NCBI GenBank assembly: GCA_015272515.1
Contig: JACYLN010000045.1
Coordinates: 1-64,000 of the forward strand
Reading direction: 5' to 3'
Length of the DNA stretch: 64,000 nt
Origin: Leptolyngbyaceae cyanobacterium C42_A2020_001
Lineage (GTDB): Bacteria; Cyanobacteriota; Cyanobacteriia; Leptolyngbyales; Leptolyngbyaceae
Made by a program: the position numbers and the translations under genes. The notes under the pieces were generated by a model. That model saw only the letters and a list, made by a program, of their open reading frames with translations. It did no database searches and was not told the origin of the DNA. This document shows, one piece after another, positions 35,548-43,281 of this stretch. The first letter of the stretch is position 1. Each line of letters opens with the position of its first letter.

Positions 35548-36954
35548 ATGTACGACGGATTGTTAGTGATCGATGCTGATGCCCACAAGCTAGAGAATCC
35601 GCTGATTATGCGGGATTATTTGGAGCCGCAATATCGCGATCGCATCGGCTTGGTAATTGACAACTTGGGCGATCAGCGCGTTAGAATTCTGGACTTTAAC
35701 CCCAAAACGGGGGAAAACGATTTGGCGCAATTGTTTCCTCAACCCAGCGGTTTAGGCAAAGGTGGCTTTCGCACTCTCCACCCCGAAACAACCCTGGGAG
35801 CCATGTTCAACCGTGCCCGAATTGAACACATGGATCAAGAAGGAATCGATGTCCATGTAATTTATGGAACGTTGAACCTGATTTTTCCATCTCTGCTCGA
35901 TAAAGAGCTGGCAGTGGCGTTGTGCAAAGCCTACAACAGTTACATGGCGGAAGATTGTCATCCCTATCGCGATCGCCTCAAACCGATCGGCGTGTTGCCA
36001 CTGCAAGATGTGAACGAAGCCATCCAGGAAATGCATCGCTGCGTCAACGAACTGGGGATGATCGGAGTGTCTGTTCCCCCCAACCTGCCTGCCCCCCATC
36101 CCCGTGCGCCCGAAGCGTTCCCCGAAATTCGCACCTGTAAAGCCATAAGCCATCCCGACTTTCGCGCCGTACTGCAAGCAGCAGTAGACCTCGATGTATC
36201 GTTAGGCATTCACGGCGCACCAGGGTCTTACATGATGGGGGGCATTGCCGACCACATGGAAACCTTTGTGCTGACTCACATCTTCGTACAACGCAACCAG
36301 CAACAACACGCCATGACCCGCATGGTGTTTGATGGCGCATTTGAGCAATTCCCCACTCTGCGCGTTGGCTTCCTGGAAGGAGGATGTGGCTGGCTTCCTG
36401 ACCTTGCCCACGCCATGCACGAACATTGGGAAAAACGCGTCCGCGACTTCGATCCCAAAAACCCCTATAAACCACCCTTGATGGAACTCTCTAAGTTAAT
36501 GATGCAGGAGCGCGGCATCCACAACAGCACAACCGTTTTAAGTCAAATGAAAGGAATGTTTGATTTGCTCTGGTCTGCCGATCGCACCACGCTCAATGTG
36601 GAAGATTCCAGCCTGTATGAACACTACAATTTGCGGCATCGTGACCCGATGGAATATTTTGAACGGGGTCAAATTTTTGTCTCCTTTGAGTCAGATGATC
36701 CTGCACCTGCCTATATGCATCTGGCAATGGGCGAGGTTGGCAAACGTTTGGCGTGTTTTTCGGGGGATTATGGACACTGGGATGGTGTGTTGCAACACTG
36801 CGTTCGAGATGCGGCCACAAAGGCAGATTATGATCGCGATCATCTTGCCCGCTTACTAGGTGGGAATGCCTTAGCACTTTACGGCGATCGCCTCCGCAAT
36901 TCCCTGCCTAATTCCTGTCAAGAATCCCCTCATTTGGCAACCTCCATTCACTAA
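35548..36954 (+). CDS. Amidohydrolase family protein
   Basis: Protein of 468 residues of the amidohydrolase_2 class (decarboxylase/hydrolase TIM barrels). It starts MYDGLLVIDADAHKLENPL with the family DxDxH metal motif. Later elements are GVSVPPNLP, SLGIHGAPGSYMMGG (H ligand), GCGWLPDLAHAMHEHWEKR, and CFSGDYGHWDG near the end (Asp/His). AAGGAG lies 7 bp before the ATG at 35548. The substrate is unknown; relatives include ACMSD-like decarboxylases. Its position after the hydroxylase and Mpo1-like genes suggests a shared pathway, but a low-complexity palindrome separates it from them. Confidence 0.85.
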   Translation: MYDGLLVIDADAHKLENPLIMRDYLEPQYRDRIGLVIDNLGDQRVRILDFNPKTGENDLAQLFPQPSGLGKGGFRTLHPETTLGAMFNRARIEHMDQEGIDVHVIYGTLNLIFPSLLDKELAVALCKAYNSYMAEDCHPYRDRLKPIGVLPLQDVNEAIQEMHRCVNELGMIGVSVPPNLPAPHPRAPEAFPEIRTCKAISHPDFRAVLQAAVDLDVSLGIHGAPGSYMMGGIADHMETFVLTHIFVQRNQQQHAMTRMVFDGAFEQFPTLRVGFLEGGCGWLPDLAHAMHEHWEKRVRDFDPKNPYKPPLMELSKLMMQERGIHNSTTVLSQMKGMFDLLWSADRTTLNVEDSSLYEHYNLRHRDPMEYFERGQIFVSFESDDPAPAYMHLAMGEVGKRLACFSGDYGHWDGVLQHCVRDAATKADYDRDHLARLLGGNALALYGDRLRNSLPNSCQESPHLATSIH

Positions 36955-37015
36955 TATTATTTAGTGACAAAACGCAAGATGTGACTTTCCTAAAATGCCG
37001 AAGAGCTTTGCACTG

Positions 37016-37106
37016 CCTTATCCCCAATCCTTCTCCCAAGTTTGGGGGGAGTTAAAACTCAAAATCCCTCTCTCAAGGTTGGGAGAGAAATTTAGGGTGA
37101 GGGCGC
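37016..37106. repeat. REP-like double-hairpin element, copy 1
   Basis: TTATCCCCAATCCTTCTCCCAAGTTTGGG... then CCCTCTCTCAAGGTTGGGAGAGAAATTTAGGG. First stem TTCTCCC/GGGGGGA-type, second stem CTCTC/GAGAG with AAGGTTG loop. A second member of the family is at 57691-57793. Known style of cyanobacterial dispersed repeat; no coding capacity. Confidence 0.65.
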
Positions 37107-37161
37107 AAAGGTGACATGCTCCCTAGTCAGGTGAGAACAAGGTCGTTGCCTATCGTGTAAT

Positions 37162-37211
37162 AAATGGCATAGATGACTTGGCTGAAAACAGAACTTATCT
37201 ATGCCATTTTT
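37162..37211 (+). terminator. Rho-independent-type hairpin
   Basis: AAATGGCATAGAT (37162-37174) pairs perfectly with ATCTATGCCATTT (37197-37209), with a 22-bp loop, and Ts follow. It lies 200 bp after the amidohydrolase stop and could end its transcript or that of a small RNA. Confidence 0.7.
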
Positions 37212-37395
37212 GAGTGAGTAATTGACACTTTTGTGCAAACAATTTGCCGCATAAAATCAAGAAAATCACCTGATAGTACGATGTAAAGTCATTTCAGTTG
37301 TGGAGATTGCATTAATTAATAGAATTCCGCAAAAATGTACGGATTCGTTCTAACAAGATGAGGAATCAGTTTTTAACTGGTGAGTAAATGAGCAC

Positions 37396-37420
37396 GGGCA
37401 ATCGTTAAGATTGCCCTTTC
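37396..37420 (+). terminator. Terminator or attenuator hairpin before devC
   Basis: GGGCAATC (37396-37403) and GATTGCCC (37409-37416) form a perfect 8-bp stem with a GTTAA loop, followed by TTTC. It lies 47 bp before devC, so it ends an upstream transcript or attenuates devC. Confidence 0.65.
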
Positions 37421-37466
37421 TGCCTCCCAGATGTACTAACGTGAAAGCATCTCATCTACCAATCTC

Positions 37467-38711
37467 ATGGCTTCTATTGCCCGTAAAAATCTGCTTGAAG
37501 ACATTCCCCGCTTTATCGTGGCGCAGGCGGGGATCATGTTTGCGGTGAGTCTGGTTACTATTCAGGTTGGCATTTTAGACGGGTTTGGTCGCTCCACCGT
37601 GCGACTCATTGAGCAATCAGACGCGGATATTTGGGTGGGCGCAAAGGAAATGTTGCATCTAGACGTAACATTGCCCATTCCCCTAGAACGTTTGATCCAG
37701 GCACGCAAAGTCACTGGCGTAAAACACGCAGAAGCGCTCATGTCTCGGCAGGCAGTTTGGTTAGATTCGAGCGATCGCATCGTTCCGGTGAGAGTATGGG
37801 GCTTTAACCCCAGTGGACGGTTGTTTGGCAACGGCATGGTTTCTAAAGGTTCCCTAGAGACATTAAAAGAACCTTATTCATTCATTACTGACCGCAGTAA
37901 TCTCGCTACCCTAAACTTAAAGCAAGTTGGTGACATTGGAAAAATTGTCCCATTTCGAGCAAAACTAACTGGGCTAAGCGAAGATACTCAATCTATGGCA
38001 TCGAGTACCTCTCTATTCGCCTCCCTGGAGAATGCCAACGCCTTTGGAGGAGGCAATAACTCCTCACTCAACTGCACCATCGATGGAGGACAAGTGGAAT
38101 GTTTGAACCCGTCCCAATCGTTCAATGGTAGTAAGGCACAAACTGCCGCTTCTTCCCCGCGACGGTTGAATTTAGCTGACCCAATCTCCTACGTTTTAGT
38201 AGAGGTTGAGCCGGGGCAAGATTTAGCCAAGCTTAAGCAGCAGCTAGAAGCCGCTTTACCTGGAACCCGCGCCCATACAAAAGAAGAGATTGCAGACATC
38301 ACCCGTGCTTACTGGCAACAGCGCACAGGCGTTGGTTTCATTTTAGGTTTAGGAGCAACAGTGGGTGTGGTTGTGGGAATGGTGGTTGTTAGCCAGATTT
38401 TGTACTCCTCTGTATCAGACCACATCAAAGAGTTTGGAACTCTCAAAGCGATGGGCGCGTCAGATTGGGTTATATACGGTGTGATTACGGAACAGGCTCT
38501 CTGGATGGCGATTCTTGGTTACATTCCCAGTATGGCGTTTTGCTTTGCCCTAGGAGCCTGGACAGTTGCCGCAAAAGGAATTGTAATTTTAATTACTCCA
38601 GCAACGGCGATCGCAGTGTTTGGTGTGACAGTAGTGATGTGTGTTGGTTCAGCCCTATTTGCAATTCAGAAGGTGACCCATGTAGACCCCGCAATTGTGT
38701 TTAAAGCCTGA
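37467..38711 (+). CDS. devC: DevC-type ABC exporter permease
   Basis: MacB/FtsX-like permease of 414 residues. One span near residues 17-40 (FIVAQAGIMFAVSLVTIQVGIL), a large periplasmic domain, then three C-terminal spans (VGFILGLGATVGVVVGMVVVSQILYSSV, ILGYIPSMAFCFALGAWTVAA, TAIAVFGVTVVMCVGSALFAI). In heterocyst formers DevBCA exports glycolipids; homologues in other cyanobacteria serve other exports. The membrane-fusion protein devB is not found upstream as usual; a hairpin and repeat region occupy the space. The ATPase gene follows after a 215-bp gap measured to the chosen start. Confidence 0.85.
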   Translation: MASIARKNLLEDIPRFIVAQAGIMFAVSLVTIQVGILDGFGRSTVRLIEQSDADIWVGAKEMLHLDVTLPIPLERLIQARKVTGVKHAEALMSRQAVWLDSSDRIVPVRVWGFNPSGRLFGNGMVSKGSLETLKEPYSFITDRSNLATLNLKQVGDIGKIVPFRAKLTGLSEDTQSMASSTSLFASLENANAFGGGNNSSLNCTIDGGQVECLNPSQSFNGSKAQTAASSPRRLNLADPISYVLVEVEPGQDLAKLKQQLEAALPGTRAHTKEEIADITRAYWQQRTGVGFILGLGATVGVVVGMVVVSQILYSSVSDHIKEFGTLKAMGASDWVIYGVITEQALWMAILGYIPSMAFCFALGAWTVAAKGIVILITPATAIAVFGVTVVMCVGSALFAIQKVTHVDPAIVFKA

Positions 38712-38926
38712 CCTACGGTTAGAAACAATACTAGGGAAATCGCTTGCTCACATATTTCGTTACACTGGTTAACAAATCCTTGAAGAAAATTGCTGGAGAA
38801 TTGAACTATCTGTCCGTCATCAACGTCTAATGTTCGTACTTACCAGTGCTTGAAGGCGAATCCCTCGCCCCCGTCTCAACTCCGCACACACCTGTATCAT
38901 TTACATGCATCCCAAGAAATAATCGA

Positions 38927-39709
38927 ATGACAGCGTCTCAAATCAACATTACTGAATTTATCAAAAGTTCAGAGCGTTCTGTATCTACTGCTCGGGAATC
39001 TTCCGTTGCTCATCTGGGTGCTTTGGAGCGGGTGAGAACTAAAGCAGTGGTTGCAAAAGGGGTAGAGATGACGTTCCAATCAGGAGTCGAGTCGTCTCTG
39101 GTTTTGCAAGGTGTGGATTTAGAAATTCCCTATGGCGAAATTCAACTCCTCATGGGTCCTTCGGGTTCTGGTAAAACCACATTTTTGTCAATTTTAGCGG
39201 GGATTCTTACCCCTACGGCTGGAACAGTCCATCTCTTAGGACAAGAGATCACCCAAATGTCCAAAGATGAACTGTCAAAATTTCGCCTCAAAAATATTGG
39301 GTTCATCTTTCAAGGCTTTAACCTGTTTCCAGCCCTGACCGCTGCCGAAAATGTTGAGGTTGCCCTGCGGATGAAGGGAATTAAAGGGTCAGCCGCAAAA
39401 CGAGAAGCCCAAGACTTGCTTTATCAAGTGGGGTTGAGTAACAGAGTCAACTATCTTCCTCGTGATCTGTCGGGTGGTCAGAAACAGCGAGTGGCGATCG
39501 CCCGCGCTCTGGCTGGCAACCCCCGTTTGATCATGGCAGACGAACCCACCGCTTCCCTGGATTCTCACAGTGGGCATACGGTAATTGAGTTATTGCGCGA
39601 CCTGGCAAAGGAAAGCAATCGAACCGTGCTGATTGTGACCCACGATCCCCGGTTGATAGATGTCGCTGATCGGGTGACTTACCTGGAAGATGGGATATTG
39701 AAGAACTAA
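38927..39709 (+). CDS. devA: DevA-type ABC exporter ATP-binding protein
   Basis: ATPase partner of the preceding permease, about 260 residues. Walker A is LLMGPSGSGKTTFL, the signature LSGGQKQRVAIARAL and Walker B RLIMADEPTASLD. Before the ATPase core lies an N-terminal extension (about 40 residues) with no clear role. I chose the ATG at 38927; the longer frame begins with a GTG at 38846. The order permease-ATPase matches dev clusters. Without devB in the window, the exported compound and the outer-membrane route cannot be told. Confidence 0.87.
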   Translation: MTASQINITEFIKSSERSVSTARESSVAHLGALERVRTKAVVAKGVEMTFQSGVESSLVLQGVDLEIPYGEIQLLMGPSGSGKTTFLSILAGILTPTAGTVHLLGQEITQMSKDELSKFRLKNIGFIFQGFNLFPALTAAENVEVALRMKGIKGSAAKREAQDLLYQVGLSNRVNYLPRDLSGGQKQRVAIARALAGNPRLIMADEPTASLDSHSGHTVIELLRDLAKESNRTVLIVTHDPRLIDVADRVTYLEDGILKN

Positions 39710-39716
39710 CAAACCA

Positions 39717-39893
39717 GAGGGAATGGGGTGTGAGAATGGGTTAGTGGGTTGGGGGTCATGGAGAATCAAGGGTGGGGGATAGGAAAAAGGGAAAAGGCGA
39801 AATTTCATACCCTACACCCTGCACTCCATACCCCGTCTAAGCTTCTCACTCCTCCAGCTTCCCCACACCTCCTACCTTCTATCCCCATCCCGC
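39717..39893. repeat. Palindromic G-rich/C-rich element around GAAATTTC
   Basis: Purine-rich half (GGGAATGGGGTGTGAGAATG..., GGTGGGGGATAGG), centre GAAATTTCAT (39799-39808) and pyrimidine-rich half (CCCTACACCCTGCACTCC...). Same layout as 35418-35520 and the element inside 61150-61320. It fills the gap between devA and nanE. Confidence 0.7.
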
Positions 39894-39897
39894 TTCT

Positions 39898-40602
39898 ATG
39901 CCAATTTCATCTAACCTTTTGAACTCCCTCAACAGGGGACTGATTATTTCCTGTCAGGCTCCTGCGGATTCGCCAATGCATGAACCGAGTGTGATTGCAG
40001 CAATGGCTCAGGCTTCAGTGAACCAGGGAGCAGCGGGGGTGCGAATTGAAAGTCCTGCCCATGTGGAAGCAGTGCGAAACGGGGTGTCTGCACCGATCAT
40101 TGGGCTATGGAAGCGGCAGATTCCTGGGTATGAGGTTTACATTACGCCGCAGTTTCAGGATGCGGAGGCGATCGCTCAAGCCGGAGCCGATATCATTGCG
40201 ATCGATGCCACGCTGCGCCCTCGGCCGCAGGGAGAAACGCTGGAAACCTTGATTGCCAAAATTCACACCGATCTGGGTATGCCCGTGATGGCAGATGTGG
40301 ATACGCTGGAAAACGCGATCGCGGCTGTTAACGCTGGAGCGGATATGGTGGGCACGACGCTCTACGGCTACACGGCTGAAACCAGCCACCTCAAGCCCCC
40401 CGGTTTTAATTTGCTGACGCAACTGGTGGAAACACTGGAAACCTTCATCATTTGCGAGGGGGGCATTGCCTCGGCAGAGATGGCAAAACAGGCGATCGCC
40501 CTGGGAGCCAATGCCGTCGTTGTAGGCACTGCCATCACGGGAATCGATTTGCAGGTCAAAGCTTATTGTGAAAACGTGCGATCGCTCAAACTAAATAGCT
40601 AA
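39898..40602 (+). CDS. nanE: N-acetylmannosamine-6-phosphate 2-epimerase-like
   Basis: TIM-barrel protein of 234 residues. Family features: ISCQAPADSPMHEPSVIAAMAQA (start, with the substrate-binding region), GVRIESPAHVEAVR, IIGLWKRQIPGYEVYITP, IIAIDATLRPRP (catalytic Asp region), PVMADVDTLENAIAAVNAGADMVGTTLYGYT and FIICEGGIASAEMAKQAIALGANAVVVGTAIT (phosphate loop). Converts ManNAc-6-P to GlcNAc-6-P. No other sialic-acid genes are nearby, so the role may be amino-sugar recycling. The ATG at 39898 directly follows the low-complexity element. Confidence 0.87.
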   Translation: MPISSNLLNSLNRGLIISCQAPADSPMHEPSVIAAMAQASVNQGAAGVRIESPAHVEAVRNGVSAPIIGLWKRQIPGYEVYITPQFQDAEAIAQAGADIIAIDATLRPRPQGETLETLIAKIHTDLGMPVMADVDTLENAIAAVNAGADMVGTTLYGYTAETSHLKPPGFNLLTQLVETLETFIICEGGIASAEMAKQAIALGANAVVVGTAITGIDLQVKAYCENVRSLKLNS

Positions 40603-40636
40603 CCCCAGGACTTTGGCGATCGTGGTCCGAATCATC

Positions 40637-40888
40637 CTATCCCACGGTATCCGTCGCGAGATAGGTTTCAATCTCTTCCTGATTCGCATGGTAGGACGCT
40701 AATGCTACATAGACCTGAGCCAGCGTTAAGAATGGGTATTCAGTAACAATGTCTCTTGGGCTAAGCCCTTGACGATGCAGCGTTGCCGCCTGTTGGACAG
40801 AAAACCAAGTTCCAGTAATGCGTGGTCGCCCCCCGCCCACCTCAGGGGTGGAGACAATTAACGTTCCAATGTCTACTAGGGTTAACAT
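40637..40888 (-). CDS. DUF433 protein (antitoxin-like), solitary
   Basis: About 83 residues starting MLTLVDIGTLIVSTPEVGGGRPRITGTWFSVQQAATLHRQGLSPRDIVTEYPFLTLAQVYVALASYHANQEEIETYL, the DUF433 pattern with a helix-turn-helix-like centre. These proteins often pair with a DUF5615/PIN toxin encoded just downstream. Downstream here is the convergent nanE end, 34 bp away, so no toxin partner exists. The longer frame begins at 40963; I prefer the ATG at 40888, which matches the family start. Likely an orphan regulator or antitoxin. Confidence 0.75.
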   Translation of the reverse strand: MLTLVDIGTLIVSTPEVGGGRPRITGTWFSVQQAATLHRQGLSPRDIVTEYPFLTLAQVYVALASYHANQEEIETYLATDTVG

Positions 40889-40952
40889 ACTTCGCCCTAT
40901 ATTCTTCGCATTTATTGTAAACTTCTCCACTGAGTAAAGCATTTTGTGCAGT

Positions 40953-42179
40953 TCAAACGGCAATTTCTGGTGCTTTGCCAGCGCGTTTGAGAATGATCAT
41001 CTCGGAGCCGATCACGGGGCTGCGGGCTAATAGTTCTCCTGCGGGATCGGTGAGTTCCAGTTTGACGAAATTCAATTGCTGAGTACGTTTAAGAATATCG
41101 TTGGCGAGTTTGTCTTGCTGGGCGGGTTCTAGCCCATACCAGCGATCGCCCACTTTCACCGTTAAGCGGCTGGCACGGAAGTTTGCCTGCACGGATTGAA
41201 TCAATCCCGCGACGGATTGGTTGCTGACATCTGCGACTTCGTCTTGAATCCGGGCAATCAGTTTTTGTTCCGGTGTGAGTTTGAGCGGCGGCGGGGGAGG
41301 TGTGGGGGAGGGAGCGGGTTTGGGGGTGGGAGAGAGGGAGGGGATAGGGGTGGGGGAGGTAGATGAGGGAGATGGCGAAGGGGAGGGAGTGGGTTTGGGA
41401 GACGGCTTGGGTGGAGGAATGACTTTGACCTCTGGCAGATTTTTGGGTTTGGGTGTCTTCTTTTCTGGAGTGGGTTTGGCTGGGGCGGACTGGGAAGGGG
41501 GCACGATCGCTACTTGCTTCGGTGGTTGGCTGGAAAACAGGGATGAGGTTGTCCAGAGAACGAGTACGAGAATGCCTGCGATCGCACCTGTGAGGGCCTG
41601 ATCGGATAACGCTTCGTTGACTGAGGCGGGGAGGCGATCGCGAATTGTGGGCAAAATCGGACTCCACCATGCGCAGAAGCGTTGCCAGCCCTGTTGCAGC
41701 AAGCTACCGAGGTTATTCACCCAGTTAGAAAGTGCCGAGGGTGAGGAGGGTGAGGGGGAAGTAGCAATCTCTTCTGCGGTGGCAGGCTCTTGTTCCAGGC
41801 GGGCAACGGTGGTTTCTAAAACCTGAATTGTGGCTTTGAGGAAGCGAATGGTGCCTGCTTTGAGGCGGGGTTGGGCTTCCTGCCAAAGTTGCTGAAGTTT
41901 CTGCAATGTCTGGCTTTGAGCCATAGGAGCGGGGGGGAGTGCCGATTCTGGGGATGGGGTGGGTTGGGCGATCGCGGTCTCCGCCTCATCCACAGGTGCA
42001 GAAATTTCTTGAGCAGTTTCCTCCGCTACTGTATCGCTGCTTTCTAGCGAAGTTTCTGGAGATGTCGCAGACTCATGCGCTGCTAACGGAGCCGCGTCTG
42101 AAGCAGAATCAAACGGCAGATCGGATTCTTCCGAATTGGGTGGGGTGGGGTCGGGTGTGGGTGGCTGTTCCTCAGACAT
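40953..42179 (-). CDS. Proline-rich membrane protein of unknown function
   Basis: About 408 residues. An acidic, Pro/Ser/Thr-rich N-terminus (EEQPPTPDPTPPNSEESD), a helical segment (LQKLQQLWQEAQPRLKAGTIRFLKATIQVL), a single span near residue 205 (ALTGAIAGILVLVLWTTSSLF), then a Pro-Ser-rich linker (SPSPSPSSTSPTPIPSL) encoded by G-rich low-complexity DNA at 41280-41410. The C-terminal domain of about 105 residues (LTPEQKLIARIQDEVADVSNQSVAGLIQSVQANF...) is the conserved part and probably periplasmic. No function known. The ATG at 42179 is preferred to 42206. Confidence 0.65.
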   Translation of the reverse strand: MSEEQPPTPDPTPPNSEESDLPFDSASDAAPLAAHESATSPETSLESSDTVAEETAQEISAPVDEAETAIAQPTPSPESALPPAPMAQSQTLQKLQQLWQEAQPRLKAGTIRFLKATIQVLETTVARLEQEPATAEEIATSPSPSSPSALSNWVNNLGSLLQQGWQRFCAWWSPILPTIRDRLPASVNEALSDQALTGAIAGILVLVLWTTSSLFSSQPPKQVAIVPPSQSAPAKPTPEKKTPKPKNLPEVKVIPPPKPSPKPTPSPSPSPSSTSPTPIPSLSPTPKPAPSPTPPPPPLKLTPEQKLIARIQDEVADVSNQSVAGLIQSVQANFRASRLTVKVGDRWYGLEPAQQDKLANDILKRTQQLNFVKLELTDPAGELLARSPVIGSEMIILKRAGKAPEIAV

Positions 42180-42366
42180 CGTTTCCTCCTCAGAGGCAGC
42201 ACACAAAACCTCGAAAACTCTCGCGCTCCCTCAGTGCATCACTCTAACATTTCCTGATCCCCAGACTTCTGCATTTTTTTCGTGCAAACCCAGAAATGCT
42301 GCTGATAATGGTGAGGGCATTGCATTTTGCATCGCCTGGTTACACAGCGAAGGGGCACGGAAAGCA

Positions 42367-43281
42367 ATGGTGTCGGAAGTGGTGGCGGAATCACGGGGGC
42401 GCAGGTGGGCAAATCACCGAGTCTTGCTGATTGGGCTATGGCTCACCCTGATGATGCTGGCAATCAAAGTTTGGGTCGGTTGGGGCACGCGATCGCTGAG
42501 TTTAGCATCCGATGCCTTGCATACTCTGGTCACAAGTTTTAGTTTGCTGCTGAGTTTGCTCGCAGTCTCGGCTCCTTGCTCGGCAAAACGGGCAGCGACC
42601 GGGCATACGCGGCTAGAGTCGGGGTTGACGCTGATACTGGTGGGCTTTTTGGGCGCGTCTTACTGTTTTTTGGTGGGGGTAGCGGTAGAGCAAATCGGCT
42701 TTTTGGGCAATACAGATTCTGCAACCAGCCAGGTGAATAGCCCAATCTTGCAACTGTTGGGCGGGATGGTGCTCGTTAGCTTGGGGTTGAGTTTGTTTGG
42801 GCGGCATCAGGCACTAACGCTGGAAAATGCCATGCTGCGCTTTAGTTTTAGCCAAAGTCTGCAAGATGCGGGTTTGCTGGCGTTGGTGTTTGCCGGGTTG
42901 GTGGGGGTGCAGGCGGGAATTGCCTGGCTCGATCTAGCGTTGACGGTGGTGGTGTTACTGGTGGTGTCGTTCAACATTTGGCGGATTGTGAATTGGCAAT
43001 TGCCATCGATGGTGCAACAAACGGCGATCGCCCCGGAAGCGATCGCTAAAACAGCGCGACGAGTGGAGGGAATCCTGCACTGTTACGGCATTCACTCGCG
43101 CGGCATGGTGGGTCGCATGATTTACGTGGAACTGCGGCTGATCGTGCATCCAGAGTGTGTGGCAGTGGCTCCGGCGATCGTGCAGCGGGTTGAACGGTTA
43201 ATCATGCAACAGTACGGTCCAGCGAAGGTTGTGGTTCAAGTGGATGATTCACCAGGGAGTGCCGATCATCGTAAAGGATGA
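42367..43281 (+). CDS. CDF-like transporter with altered metal ligands
   Basis: About 304 residues with six spans: the layout and SLSLASDALHTLVTSFSLLLSLLAV segment are those of cation diffusion facilitators. In canonical members the second span has HxxxD or DxxxD; here it reads HTLVT, so the second acid is replaced by threonine. The matching motif in span five (LQDAGLLALVFAGLVGVQAG) also lacks the usual His-x3-Asp. The C-terminal cytoplasmic domain (GILHCYGIHSRGMVGRMIYVELRLIVHP) is kept. It may transport a different ion or be a non-transporting relative. The start ATG at 42367 follows a long leader. The 3' end overlaps the convergent giant ORF by 33 bp. Confidence 0.7.
   Translation: MVSEVVAESRGRRWANHRVLLIGLWLTLMMLAIKVWVGWGTRSLSLASDALHTLVTSFSLLLSLLAVSAPCSAKRAATGHTRLESGLTLILVGFLGASYCFLVGVAVEQIGFLGNTDSATSQVNSPILQLLGGMVLVSLGLSLFGRHQALTLENAMLRFSFSQSLQDAGLLALVFAGLVGVQAGIAWLDLALTVVVLLVVSFNIWRIVNWQLPSMVQQTAIAPEAIAKTARRVEGILHCYGIHSRGMVGRMIYVELRLIVHPECVAVAPAIVQRVERLIMQQYGPAKVVVQVDDSPGSADHRKG

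Larger units (their letters stand above)
36955..37466. other. Intergenic region 512 bp with repeat and two hairpins
   Basis: No protein gene is supported. It contains a REP-like element (37016-37106), a terminator-like hairpin (37162-37211) and a second hairpin (37396-37420). Between the hairpins (37212-37395) lies an A+T-rich stretch with a TTGACA (37223) that could start a small RNA ending at the second hairpin. Confidence 0.55.
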
